Shown: one piece after another, positions 1 through 12,226 of the stretch
Numbering within the stretch: the first letter of the stretch is position 1
Layout of the letters: each line of letters opens with the position of its first letter
From: Istiophorus platypterus
Taxonomy: Eukaryota; Chordata; Actinopteri; Istiophoriformes; Istiophoridae
Direction of reading: 5' to 3'
DNA length: 64,000 bases
NCBI GenBank assembly: GCA_016859345.1
Contig: CM029114.1
Location: 17,122,001-17,186,000, forward strand
Translations under genes and position numbers: made by a program
The notes under the pieces: model-generated
Told to the model about the DNA's origin: nothing
What the model saw: the letters and a program-made list of their open reading frames with translations, nothing else
Databases searched by the model: none

Positions 1-3000
1 CTCTGGAATTGCAATTTATTTCTTCTGTACGAAATGGAATGCGCGTCTTTGTTGGAAATGGAGGTCATTCATTTGAGGGGCTGGCAACTCACAAGCCTGT
101 GACATTAATTAAATGTACCATATATAGTTTTCCACAGGTCTCTCCTGAAAATAGGAAATTTCATTTCAAGGGTAAATAATAGTAAATTTAGTGTATGTAG
201 AAGATAGTAACGTTGTGGGAAAAAGTATTAAATTAGCATCATATTTAAAGCCAGAAAGGATACTAGAAACAAATGACCAGTTCAACTAGTTTCAGGCTCT
301 TCTCAGTGGTAACAGTCACATACCCCTGTCTCCTACTTCTCCATTCACTCTTACTCCACCAGTTTTCTGGAGCACTGCACACACAAAACATTGTTGGAAT
401 CAAGATGGCCAGGTTAAAAAAAAAGGTATTACAATCAATGCAGCAGGGCCAGAGCTATTCTCTTTAGCTAACACAGTCCTCCTCCTTCTCAAAATCTGAG
501 ACCTACATACCCACAATGCAACCTGTTCACTGACAGCTTAGTCAAAGATTCAAGTGTGTTATGTTAGTAGCGGCTAATGTTGCCGTGAGCCATTAATTCC
601 GTCCCCTGAGATTTGTTTCATTTTTGCACTTGTAGTTTTCAGAGCCAACCAACGCTGACTCAACTCGAGGCAATTTTATCTGACTTTGAGAAGCTTCCTC
701 TTCCACCAAAAGGCTTTACACAATTTTTTCATATATGTAAGAGTTCTATGTTAGACCTGTAAAAATCAGAATGTGCCTATGAATACAACTAAAATCTTTC
801 AAGTTCATTGCATGTCACACTGTGCAGCTTGAGTCTAATCAGGTCTTAATTGCAATCAGAATGTTTAATGTCAGTTTTGGGGCATGTCAGATGGTGGGAT
901 GATTGGCCATGCTACTGGCACTGCATGCATCAAAAACCTCAAAAGAAATGGAGGAGAGACTATGGACATGGTCGTGGCCAGGGAAAATGTAAGATAGCTA
1001 AATTGCTTTTAGCAGCAGTATTATGCAACTCACCAAGGTGTTTTTCTGGTCATAGTTGCAGTAATATCGTAAAATTGTGGGCTCCAAGTATCTGACTCTG
1101 TAAGAATTTTCACATATCCTGTCTTCGGGTGACAAAACTTTAAATTGGTCATCGGTGTAACAGTCTCACAGTATAATCCAAAACCCCCCTTTCTGATCGA
1201 GCACCAAAGATTTCCAGTTTTCTCTCACAGTTTGTCAATCTTAGTCTGGGAAACCCCAAAATCACAAAGTGTAAAGGGGCCTTTAGACAACAGCAGCCTA
1301 TCTATACATTCAGTAGAATTGTACATTACATTATTTTTTTAGACTTTTTTTTCCCTCAAGAACCATATAATGAGTGCATTTATGCCCAGGAAAGAAAAGC
1401 TAGATGTCGTCAAATCCTGTTATCCCAGGACGAAAAATCTCTTCTCATAAAGGATGAGTCTATCCCTCAATCCTCCACACAGGATGTATTCAAGGGTCAC
1501 ACCCTGGCTGACAGAAAGTGGGTTGTGTATACATCACATACAGTATGAATAATTTCTACCTTGCCAAACCCCACTATACCCTCAACATTTGTGTGCAGCG
1601 TCTTACCATTTCTTGGGTCTGTATGTCGTCACATACCTTCCCTCACTCCCTCTCACTTCCCATTTTCTTAACTTGCCCATCTTTTCCCTCTCTGCCCTCA
1701 CCCATTTCACATTCACTCGTCTTTACCTCCTCATCATCCTTTCTCCAACCCACTGTTCCAACCAACCCCATACCTCCGTCTCTATCTCCTCACAGAGGCA
1801 GATAATGAGCCCTAATGAGTGGTGATCAGTTTTCATGGCATTTCCTTAGGGTTTTCTACTCATTCACATAAAGATATTCATGCATTTTATTGGATTTTTT
1901 TCTGTAGGGCCAATCTATGAGCAGGTGATTTCCCTCCATTGGGTTTATATTCAATCAAAAGTGAATTAGTTCGATTATGATTCTTCAATTTAGAACTAAT
2001 TACAAATTAATGTTATTTTTTTATTAATTAGAAAGGTTTTTTTTATGTTGTCACTTGATTTTGTTAGAATTCAGTTACTTACTAGTTGACATCCAGGAAC
2101 AGTAATGTGACTCACATGCAAAAATGCGAATGCAGTTCTCAAACCAAAGACTTACTGCTTTGTCAAGAGTTTGTTATACTTTCATCGTAAAAAGACTGAA
2201 GCATTTGAAGACATCCTTTTCATTTGTCTAATTCAGACTGCTAAAGCATCATATTAGCCTCAGGTGAACCCTGGAATCCATTTTTACACAGGAGGAACAA
2301 TTACAGCCAACAACAACTCTTTTAATGTGTTTAAAGACAGACTTGTAAAACATGAATCAATTCTTTAATTTTTCTTAGGATAACAATTAATGAATTAATG
2401 ATTTTATTTAATCACCACAGATTATGCAGATGATCAGTTTGATCATGTAATATTAATATTACATGACTCATAACCTCTGATAGGCATAAAATGCTTCTTT
2501 CCCAAAATTCCATTTAAATAACAGAAAATTCTTCTTCTTCATCTTCTTCTTACTCTTTCTTACTCTTCTTGCTTCACTTTCCATTTAATTTTTACAGAGG
2601 TATAATATATGTATTTCAAACTGTAAGGAGAACTAGAACAAATGTTTTTTGAACCTATATTTTTGTCATTGTGGTACAGTGAACAATTATGGAGTTCCCC
2701 AAACACATTTATTTTTGAGCCATGTAGGTTTTGTTGTGACAGATTTGTTTCAATGGATGTTGGGTTGGTTGATTGGGCTGAAGCTGTTACCTTACCCATG
2801 GCTGCTCTTTAAGGTTTGTTTGAGGTTTGAGGTTGAGGGACTGAAATATTTCCCTGCCAGCAGGAGAGAGCTGTATTTCCCAAGGGCCAACTGAGGCCCA
2901 GGTGGCTGGTCGGTAATCCTTTTTACAAATCCAATAACCAGTCTGAAACCTAGTGGCCTTGAGGAGGTTCTCATGACTCCTGCCCACAACCTTGGATTAG

Positions 3001-5219
3001 AAAAACACACAACATATTGCTCAAAGATAAACACTACACAAACAAACCACTTATACTAACACCTTTATATAATGACACTTCACCCACAGCTTAAGTACAA
3101 CTTATTGATTCATTAATTGACATGATCTGTTGTTTTGAGGTAAGAATATCTTATCTAAGAAAAATAAGAAAAAAAAAGAAAAATCAAAACCCTCATGACT
3201 GTACAGCTCACTTGAAGTACCATCATCGGAGTTAGCTGGATTCATAGTGTGACTGTATAATATGCAACAGATACAGAAGTAACGTATCTGAGACTCATTT
3301 TGAATAATGTTGAAGCAGAAAAATGGAGGCTGCTTTCAAACTCACACACTGAACCCAAAATGCAAATGCATCTAGATAGGTATCTCGCTGCTGTGTGCAC
3401 TGCATGCACAAGGTGCATTCATGCTCCTCAGCGAAGATAATTTTGTGCAGGTCCACACAGCTGCACTCTGCATGTAAAACATGCTGCCACAGATTTACTT
3501 TGTCAAACAGCAGCTCCTCAAACACACAGATGCACATGTGCAAGTGACAGTTATCATTAATACTCCAACGACAGCACACTGATGAATTGTCACATATAAT
3601 TGTTTGCTGTTGCAAATCTAAAAAAAAAATATGGAATTGCCAACAAAAACCCAGAGATCATTCAGTGTGTTGTTGAAGGAGCTACAAAGACATCAGATAA
3701 AGTTTGCTCTACGTGGTGAACAGCCCATGTGATTTAACCAGGCATGCAAGAGAAACATTCCCAGAGGGGCAGGCATGCTGAGGTGAGAGGACTTGCACAT
3801 AGATAAAGAAAAGAGCATGCACATATTTTATGATGATGTCCCGTATTACTATACATTCACAGAATATTTGTCACTGAAATGGGAACCACTGATTTCACAC
3901 TAAATGGGAGATCCTTGGACAAACAAACTCATCACACGCCTCTTGTCTGCAGGAACAATTATCTGCATGTTTGATCATGCAGGATTGCAAAGCTGGTGTC
4001 ATTACAGTTTCATCTAAAAGCCCATGAAATAATGAAAGAATTAATCTCACCACAATGGTCATATGAGGGTATCACTACTGCAAGAAACTGCTGTCATTCA
4101 CACAAATAACCCTTATAAAGGGACTTGAGGTCAATACCAAATCCCAGGTGAGTTCACTCCTTCCCATCATGTTTGCTTGTTCATAGGAAAATAATCTAAT
4201 TTTCCCCAGCACTATCTTTAGAGTATGATGAAACTGTCTGTAAGCCCTGGCATCTGTAAATCCTCCACCAGCTGCCGCAAAGGGAGATGAATGCTCAAAA
4301 GTCGGACATATGGGACAAACAACAGTTACACACCTTCACTATGTAGCTTTTTGTTGTTGAAATTAGAAAAATAATAATAATTTTAAATTAAACAAACAAA
4401 AAAAGAAACATTGATCCAACATTTTTTCAGCAGCAGTAAATTACTTTTCAAAATAGACTTTCTCTGATGTTTCGCGAAACTAATGAGTTGTGGCTAAAAG
4501 CCGACGTGTGTGTTTCAGCCATGTTTCTGTGTTAATGGAGTGTGTAGAACTGTGTTTGTTCTGCATATTTAAACTCTGGGCAGCGATCGGTGCTTCCAAG
4601 CTTTCTTTTTTGCCCTCTTTCACCTCTCTCTGACTCCCTTTCTCTCTCAGTCTCCACCGCTCTGGTCGATACCTGTTACAGTTTTCAGTCACCATGGAAA
4701 CCCAGTGCCAGTCTGTTTAACTGACAAATGGGATAATGAAGGGAAACACAGCCCACCTGGCCAGAGACAGAGGACGGTCTGCTCTGGTTAAGACGGCGGT
4801 AGTATCTGATCGCAACACCACAACAAACACAGAATGTCCTAGAATTGAGAAACAGTCATTCTTTTTAAATCTATATATGAAGAAAAGCAAATACATATAG
4901 CATAACAATAATGTCCAAGTGAATCAATACTATGAAAGATGGACCTGGATTATGACCTTAGGTTTAACAGCACAGTAAAAAAGGGTTTAAAATAGTTTGG
5001 TAAAATTTCCCGGTGTCACAGTTGAGGGCATGCTCTTGCCCCCAAGGTTTACTTTTATTTGGCTCTCCAATGTAAAGCTGTTTGTCTCTCATTTGCACCA
5101 ATAGGGTGTGTGAAAGGGCAATTGGATTACATTGTTGAACTAATTAGCAGCGTGGTTCTCAACAATTGTTGGATGAGTTAGTGTGAAATCTTGTATAAAT
5201 AATGCTGCCCAGAGGATGA
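1..5219. other. Intergenic stretch, no gene seen
   Basis: No open reading frame here has a recognisable domain or a consistent exon-like setting; the longest (106 codons, minus strand near 3.3-3.6 kb) has no family resemblance. Visible structure: a strongly pyrimidine-rich strand at about 1,628-1,797, a perfect 22-bp AT-rich palindrome at 2,444-2,465, and a CTT-rich tract at about 2,527-2,575. Composition is AT-rich and ordinary for fish intergenic DNA. Diverged exons or enhancers cannot be excluded without comparison to other species. Confidence 0.5.
2444..2465. repeat. Perfect 22-bp palindrome
   Basis: The half-site CATGTAATATT is followed directly by its exact reverse complement with no spacer. 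It sits in AT-rich intergenic DNA with TGATCA-type motifs just upstream. It could be a chance AT palindrome or a dimeric protein site. Confidence 0.8.
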
Positions 5220-5224
5220 ATTGC

Positions 5225-5715
5225 TTTTACTTTGGTGATCCATGACTTTTCCTTCAGCGCCATGATAAGGTTCATGTTTTTGGTTTTCATCTGAATGTTA
5301 TGACAACTATGGGTTGAATTGGCATGCATTTTTATTATGTTTTATTACATTACCTACATTTTGGGTTCCCAGATGATGCATCCTCAAGACTTTGGTGATC
5401 CAGTGACTTTTCTTCTGGCACAATTATGTGGTTAAAGTTTCGGTTGGTCCAATATTTTGATTCATGACTAAATTCCTGAAAAAAAATGACATTCCCATCA
5501 GCATCAGCTGCACATTGTGTTGAGTGCTAATTGGTAAATGTTAACATTCTGACACATTCAACTACAAGCAAACACAGTAAACACTGCACCTGCTACACAT
5601 CGGTTACTATTGTCATTATGAGCATGTTAGCATGCTCACCCAGAGCAATAGAACGGCTGCAGACTTTTAGTCATGTTTGAGTCTGTGTTTATCTAGATTT
5701 ATGCGGGTGGTGCTC
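5225..5715. repeat. Teleost interspersed repeat with internal duplication
   Basis: Two diverged internal copies of a block reading CTTTGGTGATCCA followed by TGACTTTTC occur near 5,232 and 5,391. Further along come a block with ACATTCCCATCAGC and a motif GAGCATGTTAGCATGCTCA. I recognise this arrangement from a high-copy interspersed repeat in many bony-fish genomes, probably a non-autonomous DNA transposon, but I cannot name the family with confidence. No coding capacity remains. Boundaries are approximate because the copy has decayed. Confidence 0.6.
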
Positions 5716-8275
5716 TAAACAAAATTCATATGGACTCAAGGGCTTCTCTTCAGAATTTTTGTAACCTTCAATCCTATCAGATTAAAGATTATGGCAGTTG
5801 GGAATGTGAGGGAATAAAAGTAAATCTTTGTCCCTTTGACTTAAGCTGATTGACTTGTGTTTCCCTATGTTATCTTCTCTTCTGCCATGCCAGTTAACAG
5901 CACATGACAAAAGAGCTGAGTACGAGAATCAATCATGGGAGGTGTTTGGCATCTGTCCCTTTTGTTTCGGTAGACCAGCAAAAATGTCAGTTCACTAACA
6001 GATAAGACTCCATTACTGTAAACCCCTGCTTTTTGTGTCACTTCCTGGAATTTGGTGCATATCATGGGCACTTGAAGCAATTATTTGTTGTCATCAGTTA
6101 ATTGTGTAAACATTATGTTTTAACCCTATATGCCCTATGTTTTTTCTGCAGAATGTTTTTAAAGAGAAATAGGCCTGTCATTGACAATGTCTTGTGATGT
6201 ACAATGGGTGATTTTACTGCCTGTGACAAGTTGCCTCTGCAGTTTATTGCCAGTATATCAGTTGTGGCACTTTTGAGTTTGACATGACAGTGACATCTGT
6301 GTTTCAAAGTTAAATAACAGCACAGAAACGAGTGGGCTCTTTCTTTTTCCTGTAAGATTTCCAAAGATGTGCGTCTGGGATGTATGGTTTTCCTCTTCCA
6401 GGACAAACAACAGTACATACTGTTCACATGCCTGTATGCCTGTTCTCACTCTACTTAAAAGTGGAATGGTATATACAACCAATCATGTCTTAACTGCACA
6501 GAATTAGCTAGGAAAAATACAACATAGTCACATGCCCATCCCTTTATTTGTAGCTTTCTATTTGGAACACAAATAAACGTTAGATAAAAGTTGATTATTT
6601 TAAGGTTTCTGTGGACAAAGACAGGGGAATGGAAAAACAAAAATAGAACTCAAAATGAATGCAGAAGCTTAAGCGCCCTCACACCCTCTTTAACCATCAC
6701 TCTGCATGTCCTTAAACATCAATCAAGCATAAATATCAAAGGTCAAACAAACAAAAAACCTCTTGTGACTCTGGGTTCAAAAGAAAAAAAAAGGGAGGGT
6801 TCTGGATTTTGACAGCAGTGTCTCCTCATCGGGTTTGTGTGTTTCCATGCATGTGTGTAAAATAACAACCTATAGTTCTTAATCTTAAGGTCTTAATCCA
6901 TCTGGAAAAACTCCACGGGGCTTCTGTAAGGAAAAGTAAGTCCGATTGATTGCATATAAGAAACTTCTCTTTGAAAAGAGGTCAGAATACCCGAGAGTGG
7001 CTGCCTTAGTCATCCTCAGCATCATTTACCCTTCTCCTAGCCAGTCTCCAGCTGGGATTTTTCCTTAGGTTTGTTGTGTTGTTGAAAACAGTTATCTGAC
7101 ATTGGGCTTTTTTTTCTGCCTGAATACCTCTTTATTCAGCCATGGCATCTCTTTAAATCTATGTTGACCTAATAGTGAATTAAAAGAGAAAAGAATCTGC
7201 ATCCAATTTGATATCAGAAAGAATGGCTTTTTGTATGTTTACTCATATGAAGACTTAAAGGATTACAAAATATGTGAGTCTTAAACTACTAAAACAATAT
7301 GAAATCTTACCTTATTTTGAGTCTACTTTATATATCAGTGCAAACTTGAAGTGACCGGGCCAGCATGAGGCTGGAAATGAAGGATCGTTTTTTTCCATGG
7401 CAAAAAAAGTTCAATTAAGCAATCAGCTGGGCAGCAATCTATCATGGTTGAATGATGGATTTAATTCCAAGGTGCTTCGCCACCTCTTACCATATCTTAA
7501 AGCTATAGAAAAGGGTTTTAGGCCTCTGGGTGGCAAAAGAACTCCAAAACAAGCTGACTAACACACAGCCCTGGCACTGCCTTATAAGAAAATCTGATCT
7601 GAGACTGACCTTTAAAGGCATCATTTATGCATAGATCTCTTCTGTAATTTACATGCACTGTTTCATCTCATAGAGGACAGGGAGATATCCACATTTATAT
7701 AATTTATATTTCTTGGTCTCAAGAAGGGTGCCCCCTGTATGTGCATATATGTTTGTATTCTGTTAGGTATTAATCTATGCAAGGTAGATAGTGAATGTGT
7801 TTGTGCTTGCAAATAGCCATCCTTGAAGCTGCATTTGCATAAAGCAGTAACTATTGATCATTTATGTCACAACGGCTGATAAGTCAGTAGTCTGCAACAC
7901 AGACTCAAAATAGCAGTGAACTCTGAACTGTAACAAACAATAGATTTCTAATGGAAATGTTCACTTTTTGTCTACATGTATGGACAGATTTCTTAACTTG
8001 TACTTTGGCTTATTAAAGCTGTCAATTAATTGTTCACTGGGCTAAATTGCACATGTTAACAGCAATTAGCTGTGTAGATAGCTAGTTAGCTGGTTAGCTG
8101 TGACAGTTCAAGCAACCAGCAGATGCCATCAGTTACATTTAATATAGAAAGTTCTACTGCTGGCGTTACATTGCGACCCTGTGTCCTAGTAATTACATTT
8201 ATATAGTACTTAACTGTTTTCTCAATTAAGTTGTGGTAGCAAACACAGTTGCTGACTGGATTATGTTCAGTCACT
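5716..8275. other. Intergenic stretch, nothing recognised
   Basis: Overlapping minus-strand frames near 6.1-6.6 kb are short, lack domains and disagree with one another, so I regard them as chance. I see no long simple repeat, RNA gene or transposon body here. Confidence 0.45.
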
Positions 8276-8303
8276 GTTTTATTTATTTATTTATTTATTT
8301 ATG
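8276..8303. repeat. (TTTA)n microsatellite
   Basis: About seven uninterrupted copies of the tetranucleotide, directly before a probable interspersed repeat fragment. Confidence 0.9.
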
Positions 8304-8334
8304 TTTTGTTTTTTTAATGAATGAAATACTACGT

Positions 8335-8530
8335 GTTACCACATATTGAAGTGGCAAGCAGGTGGTTGGCAGTATAAAGCACATGACTGTGACACCAGGA
8401 ACTGGAGATTGCATCCAGAGTCCTGTCTGTGGTTAGGTTTAGGCAACAGAAGCACTTTGGTAAAGATCAGGGGCAAGATTGTTGTTTTTGAGACTGTAAA
8501 TAAACAAACTGAGTCTGAAATCAATGTGAA
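8335..8530. repeat. Probable interspersed repeat fragment
   Basis: The segment containing GTCCTGTCTGTGGTTAGG, then TTTAGGCAACA and CACTTTGGTAAAG, resembles a decayed repeat often seen in fish genomes, in which GGTTAGGTTTAGGCAA is a landmark. Both strands carry a frame of about 65 codons here; these are not credible genes. A repeat library search would settle it. Confidence 0.4.
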
Positions 8531-9238
8531 CATTTTTCAACATTAAACCAGAGCACAATTTTTCCCTGACCTTAATCAAATGATGTGAGAGCCTAAACAA
8601 TACCAGGGACTGATGTTGCTATTTTGCTTGGGAGAACAGTCTTGGACTTTCTAGGGCATTTCTGGTATATTCTTATTTTTATTTCTTTCTGGAATAAAAT
8701 TGTACTGACAGTAATTTTGAAAAAAACAATTTTACTTTATTTTTTGTAACTTTGGTGTCAGAGCTTGAGAAAAACTGTTATTGTTGTGTTGTGTCCACAC
8801 ATTTGGATAAATCAGATAAATATGTAAATTCTGCTTTGAGAGATGTGGAAAGTGTCTCCTTCTTTCAGTGTATGAGTGTTGAAATTGAATCTCTGACTCA
8901 TGACCTGTTGCAGATCACTCTTTTCAATTACCCCTTTAGTTTTTAGGATTTATTGTAAAAAAAACACAGGTGGATATATCTCATGTCCTGACCACTTATA
9001 TATGAACAACCCTCTGTCCAGATCGTATTGTGCACAGATCTGCTTTGGCGCATTTGGTGCATACTGTATAACAGAACACTGACTGACACAAAATGAATAG
9101 TTATTCTAGTGGACAGATATATGTGTATATTTCTTCATATTTGCATTTGCATTCTGTGTGTTTGCGTGTGTGTGGTGTCTATGTGTAAATAAAACTGAGG
9201 TCTGTTGTTTGTGTCATGTACTGCACGTGTCAGTTTTG
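8531..9238. other. Intergenic stretch, nothing recognised
   Basis: AT-rich sequence with no gene, repeat body or RNA element that I can support. It becomes TG-rich toward the microsatellite that follows. Confidence 0.45.
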
Positions 9239-9312
9239 TGGGTGTGTGTGTGTGTGTATGTGTGTGTGTGTGTGTGGTTGTATGTATGTGTGTGTGTGTG
9301 TGTGTGTATGTG
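9239..9312. repeat. (GT)n microsatellite, interrupted
   Basis: An imperfect GT tract broken by several TATG interruptions. The alternating purine-pyrimidine tendency continues more weakly through about 9,430-9,600. The VCVCVC and HTHTHT frames across it are artefacts of the repeat. Confidence 0.95.
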
Positions 9313-11689
9313 CATCTGTGAAACACTGTTAACAATGTCCAAATATAGGACTTGTGAATGAAATCAGACTATTTTCTGATCATGAAAAGATGCAAATTTT
9401 TTCCTACTAAATCACTGTCAACAGAATCCTGATGTCTGGTGGTTGTGTGAAACATGCATTTGTGTGGATGACTGTGTTTTTCCCTTGTGTGCATGTCCAC
9501 TTGAATGTGTATCTGTCCGCTTGTATGCTTGCACGTGCCATGTGCAAATGCATGCATGCACTGCGTGTGTTTACCTTGTGTATGTGTTTGAGAGGAACAT
9601 TTTCTTGTGTGCTTCCTTTGTTCTCCTCTCAGTGTCTTTTGCATCAGATGGTTCACTGTTGACTTGTCCATAACACAAAGTGTGTGTGAACAGAAAGTGT
9701 GTATTTATTTCACAAGGACCGAGGAAGGTTTTTCTAAAAGTGTGATGTGTATAATCGCCTGTAGTATCTCTATTTATGATTAACATTTAATTAACACGTC
9801 TGCTGGTTCTCGCTTCTGTAATGTGACTTTTGAGATGTGTTGTAGAAGTGAGGGAGCAATTTGGTTGAATTCTCTAAAAATACATTTATAAAACAATTCT
9901 ACTTTCTTTTTCCTAAATGGCTCGGTGTCACCTATCCTGATGGCTGGAAGTAATCCCAGAACAGCAGCCTTCTTTAAGTCCCTTGCAACAGTTTAAAAAA
10001 AAAATCCTTTCCGTTTTGACTGTCATGGCTTTATTCATTTACCAGTGGAGAATATCATATTAAATCTTTCAAGAAGGACAACTAATTGTATAAACAAGAG
10101 TCATTTTAGTACAGGTAATCAGAAATGAAAATCTGTGAAAGATCAACCCAAATGGCATTTGATTTCTGTTGTGTCATAACCTCTGTCTTGGCCTCTATCT
10201 CACCAGTTAGGTGGTTTTCATTTTTCGGGATTTAACAACACCAAGAACACACCATAAAAACCAATCACCCATAAGACAGACTTCATTGTGCAAAAAAATA
10301 CATCAAAACAAAAGGTAATTATATATAAAATGAAAAGTGTGATGAGATGGAAGTCAAACTGTCAGTCGTTTATGAGGCCTTTCCCATACTAGTACCTGAA
10401 CACTGAGAAAGAGCCATCTTCCAGCAAATGGGAAGTGAAAAAAAGATTGATCACACTAAATCCCAAGGATTATTTTTCCATACTGTGATATATAGCATCA
10501 CTTCAGATCGGCTTTTAAACTGGCTCTGTCATCTTAGGAGGATGATCCCCTTTGAAGAGTAAACCACCTCTATTTAAGGTTCCCTAGTCTTCAAAGGGGA
10601 CCCTCCATTTGTCCCATTTTCACCATAATTGGGAACCACATCGGACCCAGTCACCAAACCACTCCACCTCTCCTTCCTCCTACGCCCTCCATCACTTCAA
10701 AGTGTTCTGTTGTACTTAGAAAACACAGCACTCAGATCTAATGGATATGGCTATCTCCTTGATAATACAAAAAAGCTTACCAGCCTCTTCTAGCTCTCAA
10801 GCAATTACTAGAAAATGCGAAGATGCAGAGTGGGGTCTGCCAGTTTGGTAGACCCTGTTGCCAGGTGTTACAGAAATGCGCAGATTACATAACTACACAG
10901 ACACAAACAGTGTCAGGAAACTGAAGCATTGGAACATAATGTAAAGCTGTTGTGGTTCTCTGAGTAATGAAGACCATCTGGGCATAATTTTCCAAGCACA
11001 ATGACCCATGTCAGTCAGACATCAGTTTTGCCTCTAGTGTATTGACCCCTCCACTCATGCAGAGAATGGATGGTGGTCAGTGAGACCTAAAGATTGATGG
11101 AAAACACTGAGAATGAGCACAAATTACCAGAAAATTCTTCCTTCTCATTGGACCTGAAAAAATAAGATAAATGGGAAAGTAACATACATGGCCAGGAGAC
11201 AGAGATGACTTTTTGATGTGGGATAAAAAGTCCATTTGTGTGAGACCTGGAGGGGATTGCAATCCTCCAGAGAGAATTGTTATGTAACAAGTATGGTAGA
11301 TGAAGCTTTATTGATCCTTATAAGATCCAAAGGGGTTTGATTTAAATCTTGCTCAGTCTGTTCTCTTACAGTCCACCCTCTCAATCTCACTGGCCATTCC
11401 TTAGCTTGGTTTCATACATTTATATGCAATTACACAGAACAGTGTTGACATATTGATTCTGTATCACTCAGAACTGATCAATAAGCTATGCATATTTCAT
11501 AGAAAGGATCCTGGAAATCGATCAATTTCACACAATCAATTTTGAGACTAATAACTGGTTTATATGAACTAATGAAATGTGTTGGGTACAAAAAAAATCT
11601 AGACAATCCCTTAAAATTGCCACTTTATTTGGGCTTTGATCTAAAAAAAATGATCAGTTTTCCTTTCATGATGTGAATAACAGCCCTAG
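9313..11689. other. Intergenic stretch, no gene seen
   Basis: No supported gene. Around 11,300-11,335 a short run containing GCTTTATTGATCC resembles the end of fish retroelements or MITEs, but it is too short to assign. The 9,430-9,600 part is rich in alternating TG/CA steps and includes GCATGCATGCA. Confidence 0.4.
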
Positions 11690-12226
11690 TTGAGGAAACA
11701 ATCCCTGAACCTATGCAAACAGATGCCAGCGGGGCTTCCTGGTACAATTTTAGAGTCAACTTTGGCTCTATCATCTATAGATCATCTCAGCTCAAGAATA
11801 TTTAAAAGACCTAACCAATGTTGTATTTCTTGCCTGTCATTGCAGTCTATGCCACCCACTACTTTGCCCCTAGACCCAAAATGTCAAGGCCCAATCAAAT
11901 GCACCTGTGGGGGAGGTTGCATTGGCTGCCATTCACAGGGCTCAGTCCAAATCACCATTGCTGACTCTGTCATGAGTTATCCTGTTTTTCTACACTGGCT
12001 TGCTGATTTCTGCCTCTCTCACCTTCAGAATCCTGAAGAGGGCCCAGCAGATCCTGCTGAACTCTCAGTCGATCTGCTATTTCACCCAGCACCTCCCAGT
12101 GACACACCCCCATTCCATGCAGAAGCCAGTGTCTGTATCCCAGATGAGCCCAGATGGAACAACCTTTTAGCCAAAAGGTACTTTAGGTCTGACTCCACCA
12201 CCTGGCTTGCATGTGTTCCAGTTTAA
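11690..12226 (+). other. 178-codon open frame of unknown status
   Basis: This is the longest open frame in the window that does not cross a microsatellite. The translation is rich in Pro, Ser, Cys and Leu and includes a CTCGGGCIGC cluster, but I recognise no domain, signal peptide or transposon motif. The plus strand is C-rich here (for example 12,060-12,130), unlike the neighbouring AT-rich DNA. A frame of this length is expected about once by chance in a window this size, so length alone is not evidence. It could be chance, a decayed retroelement fragment, or an exon of an unannotated transcript. The following sequence to about 12,740 has similar C-rich composition and may belong to the same unit. 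Confidence 0.2.
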
